Positions 32,566-38,822 of a stretch of 38,822 bases of DNA are shown piece by piece. Source of the stretch: Clostridium lacusfryxellense. Lineage in GTDB: Bacteria > Bacillota > Clostridia > Clostridiales > Clostridiaceae. The notes under the pieces are model-generated. The model was given only the letters and a program-made list of their open reading frames with translations, was not told the DNA's origin and searched no databases. A program made the position numbers and the translations under genes. Each line of letters begins with the position of its first letter. Within the stretch, counting starts at the first letter, position 1. The stretch spans positions 1 through 38,822 of the forward strand of contig NZ_JAHLEB010000049.1 in NCBI RefSeq assembly GCF_018861735.1. Reading direction: 5' to 3'.

Positions 32566-32753
32566 TATAAATTCTTTTCGTAAGCCTCAACCACTTTTTT
32601 TACCATTTGTCCGCCTACAGAGCCATTCTCTCTTGAAGTTAAATCTCCATTGTAACCTTCTTTTAAATTTACGCCTACTTCTTTAGCAGCTTCCATTTTA
32701 AATTTGTTTAATCCAGCCTTAGCCTCTGGAACTAATACTCTACTTCTTGTCAT
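32565..32753 (-). CDS. Small acid-soluble spore protein, alpha/beta type
   Basis: A 62-residue DNA-coating protein made in the forespore and degraded at germination. Family features: KFKMEAAKEVGVNL, corresponding to the GPR protease site region, then GYNGDLTSRENGSVGGQMVK with the conserved GxLTSRxNGxVGG, and KKVVEAYEKNL at the end. It lacks the Gly/Asn/Gln-rich N-terminus of gamma-type SASPs and is of normal length. The ATG follows AAGGAGGCAATTTAT. It is divergent from the Spo0A gene across 166 nt in which I see no clear sporulation promoter. Confidence 0.95.
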   Translation of the reverse strand: MTRSRVLVPEAKAGLNKFKMEAAKEVGVNLKEGYNGDLTSRENGSVGGQMVKKVVEAYEKNL

Positions 32754-32919
32754 ATAAATTGCCTCCTTTTTAATTAATATTTTAATATAATTTCATTTGA
32801 TATTATTATGTACATAGTTATAAACAGTATTCGTAGTAGTTTATGGATATTTTAATATAATAAAATAAAAAAGAAGTATTATGTTAAACGTATATAAGTA
32901 ATTTTTTATCAAAAACAGT

Positions 32920-33732
32920 ATGGAAGAATCAAAAGCAAAAGTAATCATTGCTGATGACAATAAAGATTTTTGTAATATTCTTAAGGATTATCTATTAATG
33001 CAAACGGATATTGTTGTAACTGGTATCGCAGAGAATGGAGTAGAAGCACTAAAGTTAATTGAAAAAGAAAAACCTGATCTAATAGTACTTGATATAATTA
33101 TGCCTATTCTTGATGGTTTGGAGGTTCTAGAAAGGCTAAATGAAATGGAGCTAGATTCTAGGCCACGTATAATAGTTTTATCAGCAGTTGGTCATGAAAA
33201 GATAACTCGAAGAGCTATATCGCTAGGAGCAGATTATTATGTTCTAAAACCTTTTAACATGGAAGTATTTATTAGAAGAATAAGACAGATGTTAAATTGT
33301 ACTATATGTAGTGGTGATGAGAAGAAACCAATTACTAGTTTCGATAATCATGAAGTCAAAATAAATAATAGTAAATCAGTTGATATGATTGCTCAAATAA
33401 CGAATATTATGCATGAGATTGGAGTGCCTGCTCATATAAAAGGTTATATGTATTTAAGGGAATCAATAAATGAGGTGCTAAATGATAATGAACTATTATC
33501 AGCAGTAACAAAAGAATTATATCCATTAATAGGTGAAAAATTCAATACTACTGCTAGTAAAGTAGAAAGAGGAATAAGACATGCAATCGAGGTTGCATGG
33601 AGTAGAGGTCAAGTAGATACTATTGATAAAATTTTTGGTTATTCTAGTAAAAATAAAAATGGCAAGCCTAGTAATTCAGAATTTATAGCAATGGTTACTG
33701 ACAAGTTAAGATTAGAAAATAGGGTTAGTTAG
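32920..33732 (+). CDS. spo0A: Spo0A-family sporulation response regulator
   Basis: 270 residues, normal Spo0A length. The receiver (1-122) has Asp12-Asp13, phospho-acceptor Asp58 (LIVLDIIMP), Ser88 and Lys110 (YYVLKPF). The C-terminal effector (about 155-270) has [17 protein letters not shown], the recognition helix region [20 protein letters not shown], and [17 protein letters not shown]. It is the master regulator of sporulation and solventogenesis in clostridia. Two oddities: the usual spoIVB neighbour is absent, and no ribosome site precedes the only possible ATG. It could be the sole spo0A or a second copy; the window cannot tell. A shorter paralogue follows. Confidence 0.92.
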   Translation: MEESKAKVIIADDNKDFCNILKDYLLMQTDIVVTGIAENGVEALKLIEKEKPDLIVLDIIMPILDGLEVLERLNEMELDSRPRIIVLSAVGHEKITRRAISLGADYYVLKPFNMEVFIRRIRQMLNCTICSGDEKKPITSFDNHEVKINNSKSVDMIAQITNIMHEIGVPAHIKGYMYLRESINEVLNDNELLSAVTKELYPLIGEKFNTTASKVERGIRHAIEVAWSRGQVDTIDKIFGYSSKNKNGKPSNSEFIAMVTDKLRLENRVS

Positions 33733-33791
33733 TTAGTTATATTGAGTAAAAAATTTGTTTCAGCAACATTTTTAACTATATTTTTTGAATA

Positions 33792-33820
33792 AGAGGATTT
33801 TATAATGCTTTGTATAATTT
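33792..33820 (+). promoter_or_regulatory. SigH-like promoter of the stand-alone receiver
   Basis: AGAGGATTT (33792-33800) matches the SigH -35 (RNAGGAWWW). After an 11-nt spacer, GTATAATTT (33812-33820) matches the -10 (RNNGAATWW) at 8 of 9. It lies 40 nt before the ATG. The same TATAAT could also serve sigma-A. Confidence 0.5.
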
Positions 33821-33859
33821 ACATATAATGGTTAAAAATATGTAGAGGAGATTACAGCT

Positions 33860-34285
33860 ATGGATAAGTCTAAAATAAACATACTAATAGTTGATAACAA
33901 CAAAGAATTTTGTAATATTCTTAATGAGTATATATCGAATCAAAAGGATATGATTGTTACTGGCATTGCAGAAAATGGAGTAGAAGCATTAAACTTGGTT
34001 AAAGAAAAGAAACCTGATTTAATAATACTTGATATAATTATGCCTCTTCTTGATGGGTTGGGAGTTTTAGAGCGGCTAAATAAAATGAACCTAAATCCAA
34101 TTCCTCATGTAATAGTTCTATCATCAATTGGTTTAGAAAAAATAATTCAAAGAGCGCTATTACTAGGAGCAGATTATTATATTGTAAAGCCTTTTGAGCT
34201 GGTAACCTTTATGAATAGAATAAGGCAATGCATGTGTGATGTAGAAAAACCGCCGTATACAAAGATTGTAAGTACAATATCATAA
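33860..34285 (+). CDS. Stand-alone receiver derived from Spo0A
   Basis: 141 residues: a receiver domain collinear with the Spo0A receiver 127 bp upstream (identical stretches EFCNIL/DFCNIL context, [22 protein letters not shown]), then a 20-residue tail and no DNA-binding domain. Asp58, Ser88 and Lys110 are at the same positions, so phosphorylation is plausible. The second metal-binding acid is changed: Asp12-Asn13 instead of Asp12-Asp13. The stop is clean and I find no effector-domain remnant downstream. GAGGAG gives a strong ribosome site. It could act as a Spo0F-like relay, a phosphate sink or a dimerisation partner for Spo0A. Inference; only the domain content is certain. Confidence 0.85.
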   Translation: MDKSKINILIVDNNKEFCNILNEYISNQKDMIVTGIAENGVEALNLVKEKKPDLIILDIIMPLLDGLGVLERLNKMNLNPIPHVIVLSSIGLEKIIQRALLLGADYYIVKPFELVTFMNRIRQCMCDVEKPPYTKIVSTIS

Positions 34286-34318
34286 AAAAATTGATGCTAT
34301 ACTATAAAAATTTAAAAA

Positions 34319-34349
34319 AATAGCCACCCTCTTTAGGAGAATGGCTATT
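34319..34349 (-). terminator. Hairpin terminator reading leftward
   Basis: AATAGCCA (34319-34326) / TGGCTATT (34342-34349) with an inner CTC/GAG. Only the minus-strand side is followed by a T run (T7). It fits as the end of the decayed DUF3231 gene, 180 nt upstream on that strand. The stretch 34350-34528 holds no gene that I can support. Confidence 0.6.
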
Positions 34350-34528
34350 AACTATCGCTTACTTTTATGTACGCTATAATATATTTTATGCAATACTCAT
34401 TAAACATGTTCCACAGTTATTCACTATAAGAATAATAATGCAGGTTACTAATGAATTGGAGTATCGAGAAAGAAAATTTAATGAGTGTATTTAAAAAAAT
34501 ATTTACTTCATAAATGTTTGGTGGGTAC

Positions 34529-34780
34529 TTAAATTACCGCCAAATTCTTATGTTCTATAGCTTGTGGTGGCTGTTCGAACCATTCATTTTCAATCATAAT
34601 ATCCGCACCGTCTTTTATAAATTTCATAACTTCAGGTGTAATTCGCAGGAACTTCGTTTGAATATCAGTTCTTAATGCCTCTGCCACTGCCATACCATCA
34701 TTCGCTATTGAAATGGTACCTAATGCAACAATCTTAAACATCATTAGCTTTTCTGAATAAGGTGAAACTGTAGAATCAGT
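34529..34780 (-). pseudogene. C-terminal remnant of a DUF3231 (ferritin-like, spore-coat-associated) protein
   Basis: The open stretch reads TDSTVSPYSEKLMMFKIVAL, then AEALRTDIQTKFLRITPEVM, then KFIKDGADIMIENEWFEQPP before the end. This is the characteristic end of DUF3231 proteins (SDKLMMFH..., ...DG..IMI.N.W.EQPPQA), normally over 300 residues with two such repeats. Only about 84 residues remain, cut by a TAA immediately upstream of Thr1. ATG 34744 has no ribosome site. Upstream DNA (34781-34985) is AT-rich and shows no further coding trace. A truncated gene, not expected to be functional. Confidence 0.75.
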
Positions 34781-34929
34781 TTAATGGTTACTTAATGATA
34801 TTTATTATCAAAAGATAATTCAATAGCATATTTATAATACATTTAATATCTTCCATTTAATATAAATCATAAGAACTTATAGAAAATTGGTATATTTTTT
34901 TACAAAAGCTCCTTTGTTGAATGTTAAAT

Positions 34930-34954
34930 ATATAGTTTATATAATAAACTATAT
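34930..34954. promoter_or_regulatory. 11-bp dyad upstream of the germinant receptor operon
   Basis: ATATAGTTTAT (34930-34940) and its complement (34944-34954) around ATA, 31 nt before the gerA start. GAATG at 34918-34922 with TATAATA about 16 nt further resembles a SigG promoter (GMATR / CATNNTA) but with short spacing, so I do not claim it. Confidence 0.35.
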
Positions 34955-34985
34955 TAGTAATTATAAAATATATTGGTGATGTAAA

Positions 34986-36464
34986 TTGATTAAAGACAAT
35001 AATGAAAATGTTAAACTATATAATGATTATGAAAAGAATTTTTCTATAATTGATGGAACATTAAAAGATTGTCCTGATATTATAAGACGAAAGGTTATTT
35101 TAAAGACAGGAAAAAAAGGTTGCTTCTTTTTTATTCAAGGATTGTGTGATATCGACCTTTTTCAAAGGGATTTTATGATGCCTTTACTTGATTTAGAAAA
35201 ATTAGATCCTGATGACATTAAAGCTATACCATATAAACTTCCTGTAGCAGGATTAACATTTCCTTTAGTAATTGACAGCTTAATACTAGATATAATGGCT
35301 GGAAATACAGTATTTATAGGTGAGGGCTTAAATTGTGGAATTTCATGTACATTAAAAAAATATGAAAAAAGAGACATAAAAGAGCCAGATGGAGAAAAAA
35401 GTATAAGAGGAGACCATGATGGTTTTATTGAGGACATGGCAACTAATATAGCTACTATACGACGAAAATTAAAAACTCCCAATCTAAAATTTAAGGATTT
35501 TACTATTGGCAGCATGTCACATCAAACAATTTCTGTAGCGTACCTTGAAAATCTTGCTAACCCTAACTTGCTACAAATTATTTCTGACAAAATCAATCAA
35601 ATTGATACCGACAGTTTAATAGCAATTGGATATTTAGAACAAATTATTGCAGACCATCCAAATTCTATTTTTCCTCAATTCCTAGCAACAGAAAGACCGG
35701 ACAAAGCCATAGCGGGATTACTTGAAGGAAAATTTGTAATAATGCTTCAAGAAACTTCATTTGTAATGATAGCACCGGTAACTTTTCACGCATTTACTCA
35801 AGCGCCAGAAGATTATTCAACTCATTGGGTAGGAGCAAGTTACCTACGTTTGCTTCGAACGGTAGGATTATTAATAGCATTATTTCTTCCAGGAATATAT
35901 ATTGCGTTACTTAGTTATCATTATTACATGATACCATTACCTTTACTAGTCTCACTTGCACAATCCAGAACAAAGGTACCATTCCCTCCTGTTATAGAAG
36001 CATTTTTGATAGAATTTATGATAGAGACTGTAAGGGAAGCTTCGATTAGACTTCCATCTTTTATCACAGCCTCTGTAAGTATAGTTGGAGGCCTTGTAAT
36101 AGGGCAAACCGCTATACAAGCAGGCGTTGCAAGTGATCTAATGGTAATAATAATTGCAGCTTCTGCCATCGCCGGGTTTACTATGCCTACTTATGATTTG
36201 GGGATTTCTATTAGACTCGTTAAATATATAGTTATGATATGCGCAGCAATATTTGGTATTTTGGGAGTAGTAATTCCAATGGTGACATTAGTAGCGCACT
36301 TATTAGTATTAGATTCTCTGGGAGAACCTTATTTTCAGCCTATAGCACCTTTTAAGGTTGGTGATTTAAAAGATACATATATTAGGGCGCCAATCAAATA
36401 TTTAAAGAAAAGGCCTGATATAGCCAAACCTAAGGATAAAGAAAGAGGTAACAAAAATGGATAG
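34986..36464 (+). CDS. gerKA: Spore germination receptor subunit A (GerA family)
   Basis: A 492-residue inner-membrane protein of the germinant receptor. The soluble N-terminal domain (about 1-285) includes VAYLENLANPNLLQIISDKI and LEQIIADHPNSIFPQFLATE, RPDKAIAGLLEGKFVIMLQ. About five membrane segments follow (about 290-440), including LRTVGLLIALFLPGIYIAL and EASIRLPSFITASVSIVGGL. The C-terminus ends in a soluble tail with a late RAPIKYLKKRPDI. Start TTG 34986 after GGTGAT. It overlaps the B gene by 8 nt. The symbol follows usual clostridial naming; which receptor paralogue this is cannot be told. Confidence 0.9.
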   Translation: MIKDNNENVKLYNDYEKNFSIIDGTLKDCPDIIRRKVILKTGKKGCFFFIQGLCDIDLFQRDFMMPLLDLEKLDPDDIKAIPYKLPVAGLTFPLVIDSLILDIMAGNTVFIGEGLNCGISCTLKKYEKRDIKEPDGEKSIRGDHDGFIEDMATNIATIRRKLKTPNLKFKDFTIGSMSHQTISVAYLENLANPNLLQIISDKINQIDTDSLIAIGYLEQIIADHPNSIFPQFLATERPDKAIAGLLEGKFVIMLQETSFVMIAPVTFHAFTQAPEDYSTHWVGASYLRLLRTVGLLIALFLPGIYIALLSYHYYMIPLPLLVSLAQSRTKVPFPPVIEAFLIEFMIETVREASIRLPSFITASVSIVGGLVIGQTAIQAGVASDLMVIIIAASAIAGFTMPTYDLGISIRLVKYIVMICAAIFGILGVVIPMVTLVAHLLVLDSLGEPYFQPIAPFKVGDLKDTYIRAPIKYLKKRPDIAKPKDKERGNKNG

Positions 36465-37545
36465 TAAGCAAAATCAGATTACACCTGGTCAATTAATTGA
36501 ATTTATTGTATCGATTCAAATAGGTGTAGGAGCTCTAACCATGCCTGCTGATTTAGCCAGAACTTGTGGCCATGATGGTTGGATTTCAATACTTATATAT
36601 GGCACAACAATAACTGCTGTGATTTCAATAATTATAAAGCTTATGAATAGATATAACAATAAATCAATATACGAAATAAATAAGTTGCTATATGGGAAGT
36701 ACTTAGCTGGATTTTTAAATTTACTTATAGTTTTATATTTATGGTACAGCACATGCTTAATTTTAAGAAGTTATACAAATGTAGTACATGTACATCTATT
36801 AAGATCAACTCCGTCATTAGTATTATGTATTTTTATTATAATACCTACCTACTACTTATCCTGGTACGGAATAAAATATGTAGCCAGATTTTCACTTTCG
36901 ATATATCTTTCTATAAGTTTTGCCTGTATTTTATTTTTCCTTGTATTTAAAGATTTAAGATTTAGCTTTTTAATGCCCATTGGTCAAGGAGGTATAAAAT
37001 GTATAAAAGATAGTTTTAGTCCCTGCGTGTTTGCATTCCTAGGGTATGAAGTAATTTCAATTATATATCCAGAGATAACAAACAAAAAAAAGGCTATGAA
37101 ATATGCTATAAGTGCAAATTTAATTACCACTATATTTTGTATCCTTCTTGTTCTTGTTGTCACGTCTTTCTTTGGCGAGGAATTTCTAAAAAAAAGTTTG
37201 TATCCAACATTTACACTGGCAAGATCATATAGAGCACCCATAATTGAGAGAATGGATATACTATTTATAGCTATGTGGATACCAGTAATGGCTATGACTA
37301 CTAGAGGATACTTTTGTGTAACATATTATAGTATAAATAAATTACTAAATCTAAAGAAAAAAGGTATATATTTATTTATGTTTACAGCAATAACAATATT
37401 TCTAAGTAATATACCCAAAAGTCTCTCGCAAATTGATAAGTACAGTAAGGTTATGTTGGTATCAGGTACCGCATTTTCAATATTTTTAGTTGTATGTTAC
37501 TTGTTTTCCTTCATAAGAAAAAGGGGAGTGAAGCCATTTGTATAA
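36457..37545 (+). CDS. gerKB: Spore germination receptor subunit B (GerB permease family)
   Basis: A 362-residue APC-superfamily membrane protein with about ten hydrophobic segments. Typical start: ITPGQLIEFIVSIQIGVGAL, then TMPADLARTCGHDGWISIL. A later conserved part is FAFLGYEVISIIYPEI. This subunit is thought to recognise the germinant. The ATG follows AGAGGTAACAAAA. It overlaps the A gene by 8 nt and the C gene by 8 nt, so all three subunits are translationally coupled. Confidence 0.9.
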   Translation: MDSKQNQITPGQLIEFIVSIQIGVGALTMPADLARTCGHDGWISILIYGTTITAVISIIIKLMNRYNNKSIYEINKLLYGKYLAGFLNLLIVLYLWYSTCLILRSYTNVVHVHLLRSTPSLVLCIFIIIPTYYLSWYGIKYVARFSLSIYLSISFACILFFLVFKDLRFSFLMPIGQGGIKCIKDSFSPCVFAFLGYEVISIIYPEITNKKKAMKYAISANLITTIFCILLVLVVTSFFGEEFLKKSLYPTFTLARSYRAPIIERMDILFIAMWIPVMAMTTRGYFCVTYYSINKLLNLKKKGIYLFMFTAITIFLSNIPKSLSQIDKYSKVMLVSGTAFSIFLVVCYLFSFIRKRGVKPFV

Positions 37546-38584
37546 AAAGTTAATTAAATTAACTATATTATTAATTATCATTCCCTTTACATTTTGTGGT
37601 TGCTGGGATCAAGTACTTGTAGAAAAAACAGGGTTTATGACCATTGTAGGCATAGAACCGGCTGCCCAAGGAAATTTAAACCTTACCTATGCTATGCCGG
37701 TAGTTGACGAAGATATTGCTGCAGCTAAAACAGAGTTATTTGATATTCAGTCTAATTTAACAAGGATAGCTAGGGACAATGTAAATAGAAGGTCAGCAAA
37801 AAATATGCTTGCAGGCAAAATTCAGCTTGTTTTATTCTCTAAAGAATTTGCTGGTCAAGGTCGTATACATGATGTTAATTCAATATTTGAGAGGGATCCT
37901 TCAGATGCAATCCTTGCCTGGGTTGTGGTTGTTGATGGGAGCCCTAGAAGTTTAATGCACCAAGCAAAAGATAATTTTATTGATAAGCCTAGACAAGCCT
38001 TTTATATAAGTGATCTTCTTGAACGTGCGGTTAAAACTGGAAGTACCAATGAATCAAGAATTTTTAGTTATGACTTAATAAGTGTGGCTCCAGGCATTGA
38101 TAACATAGCTCCACTAATAAAGGTTGTTGACAAATCTGTTGAGGTTGAAGGGTCAGCCTTATTTTCGGATAAAAATATGGTTGGTACAATAAATGCACAA
38201 GAAAATGGACTTTTAATGGCAATGATGAAAACTCTAAAAAATAAAAACTTTACTTACAATGCTGGTATACCCTCTGGAATTGATGAAACTTATTCTGAAA
38301 AACAAAGCGCAGCTATTCAACTTAGTCAAAATAGTAAAAAAATAAGCATTTCCATTAAAAATAATAAACCTATAGTAGATATTTATTTAGATTTTTCTGG
38401 ATATGCAGATGAATATAAATGGGATAATTTAAATGATGAAAAAGAAGTAAAAAAATTAAATGATCATGTACAGCAGCAAATACAACAAGACTGTCAAAAA
38501 TTGATTGATTATATGCAAAAAATAAAAAGTGATCCTATAGGTATAGGCGATATGATAAGGGCAAAGAATAACAGCTACTTTTAA
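37538..38584 (+). CDS. gerKC: Spore germination receptor lipoprotein subunit C (GerC family), truncated
   Basis: 348 residues as read. A lipoprotein signal (LTILLIIIPFTFCGCWDQ) with lipidated Cys in CGCWDQ begins the Ger(x)C family sequence (VEKTGFMTIVGIEP, DPSDAILAWVVVVDGSPRSL). The family normally continues past this point with an R.K.P..W....W...Y....I.V.V.V.I...G tail. Here TAA at 38582-38584 interrupts, and the same frame continues open for 28 codons (38585-38671) with exactly that tail, so the stop looks like a recent nonsense change. Start TTG 37538, 10 nt after AGGGGAG. Loss of the last strand may weaken the receptor. Confidence 0.85.
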   Translation: MYKKLIKLTILLIIIPFTFCGCWDQVLVEKTGFMTIVGIEPAAQGNLNLTYAMPVVDEDIAAAKTELFDIQSNLTRIARDNVNRRSAKNMLAGKIQLVLFSKEFAGQGRIHDVNSIFERDPSDAILAWVVVVDGSPRSLMHQAKDNFIDKPRQAFYISDLLERAVKTGSTNESRIFSYDLISVAPGIDNIAPLIKVVDKSVEVEGSALFSDKNMVGTINAQENGLLMAMMKTLKNKNFTYNAGIPSGIDETYSEKQSAAIQLSQNSKKISISIKNNKPIVDIYLDFSGYADEYKWDNLNDEKEVKKLNDHVQQQIQQDCQKLIDYMQKIKSDPIGIGDMIRAKNNSYF

Positions 38585-38671
38585 AAAGTAGATTGGCATA
38601 AAGCATATAAGGGATCAACAATAAATGTCCATGTTAAATTTAATTTAATTGAATATGGAGATATACAATAA
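38585..38671 (+). pseudogene. In-frame 3' tail of gerKC beyond a premature stop
   Basis: 28 codons in the same frame as gerKC, directly after TAA 38582-38584: KVDWHKAYKGSTINVHVKF then NLIEYGDIQ and TAA. It fits the final beta-strand of Ger(x)C proteins. With it the protein would be 377 residues, the usual length. From 38672 to 38822 I see no gene. Confidence 0.75.
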
Positions 38672-38822
38672 TTAATGAAACATTATAAATAATATTTTAG
38701 TTTATATATAAAAAGACCAGCTAGTTAAAGTCAACTATTTAATTTAAATTTATTTTAGTTATTTACATTAATTTTAGGCTCAGCAAATAGACCATTTCGA
38801 AACACGAATGATGGTAAAAAAA

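Noticed and set aside
34986-38584. Assigning the germination operon to a specific receptor with known germinant
   Set aside because: Receptor families cannot be matched to germinants from sequence by eye; gerK symbols reflect common clostridial naming only.
1-38822. CRISPR arrays, tRNA or rRNA genes, transposases, integrases, prophage genes
   Set aside because: No regularly spaced repeats, cloverleaf-type sequence, DDE transposase or recombinase signatures were seen on either strand.

Overview
The window is AT-rich, low-GC Firmicute DNA. Strong AGGAGG-type ribosome sites, an alpha/beta small acid-soluble spore protein, Spo0A and a gerA-type germination operon point to an endospore-forming anaerobe of the Clostridium group. 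I cannot name the species from sequence alone.

Left and centre (1-20.5 kb) is a carbohydrate-utilisation island, almost all on the minus strand. It opens with the start of an LplB-type sugar ABC permease (1-318) and a divergent membrane-anchored AraC regulator (649-2991). Two related catabolic modules follow. Module A (11472 down to 3255) encodes a GH3 glycosidase, a GH105/GH88-type unsaturated-uronyl hydrolase, an RraA-like protein, a discoidin-type protein, a heparinase II/III-fold lyase and a D-2-hydroxyacid dehydrogenase. Module B (20414 down to 12460) encodes a TRAP transporter (DctP, DctQ, DctM), a second heparinase II/III-fold lyase, a second GH105-type hydrolase, a second RraA-like protein, an internal terminator, an AllA-like cupin and a YhcH/EbgC-like cupin. 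The two RraA-like proteins differ at about 16 of 235 positions by hand count. None of the lyases or hydrolases has a signal peptide, so the island appears to import acidic (uronic) oligosaccharides and degrade them in the cytoplasm. Control is probably by a cytosolic AraC protein (11572-12345), a YesM/YesN-like two-component system (20583-23584), and a good cre (CcpA) box overlapping the -35 of the dctP promoter. The usual KduI/KduD/KdgK/KdgA enzymes are absent here, so the fate of the unsaturated uronate is open; the RraA-like proteins, cupins and dehydrogenase are the candidates.

The next region (23.9-28.5 kb) holds a heterodimeric ABC exporter with one degenerate ATPase site, and a divergent AraC regulator sharing a dyad-containing promoter region. 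From 28.5 to 32.5 kb is a gene graveyard: a frameshifted AraC gene, orphan terminators, small or broken ORFs, and a 32-33 bp repeat present twice behind hairpins.

The right end (32.5-38.8 kb) is sporulation-related. It contains a SASP gene with a perfect 72-nt palindromic terminator, a Spo0A-family gene outside its usual neighbourhood, and a stand-alone receiver 127 bp downstream that looks like a Spo0A paralogue without the DNA-binding domain and is preceded by a SigH-like promoter. A DUF3231 remnant and a gerA-B-C germinant receptor operon follow. The C gene of that operon has an in-frame stop removing its last 28 codons.
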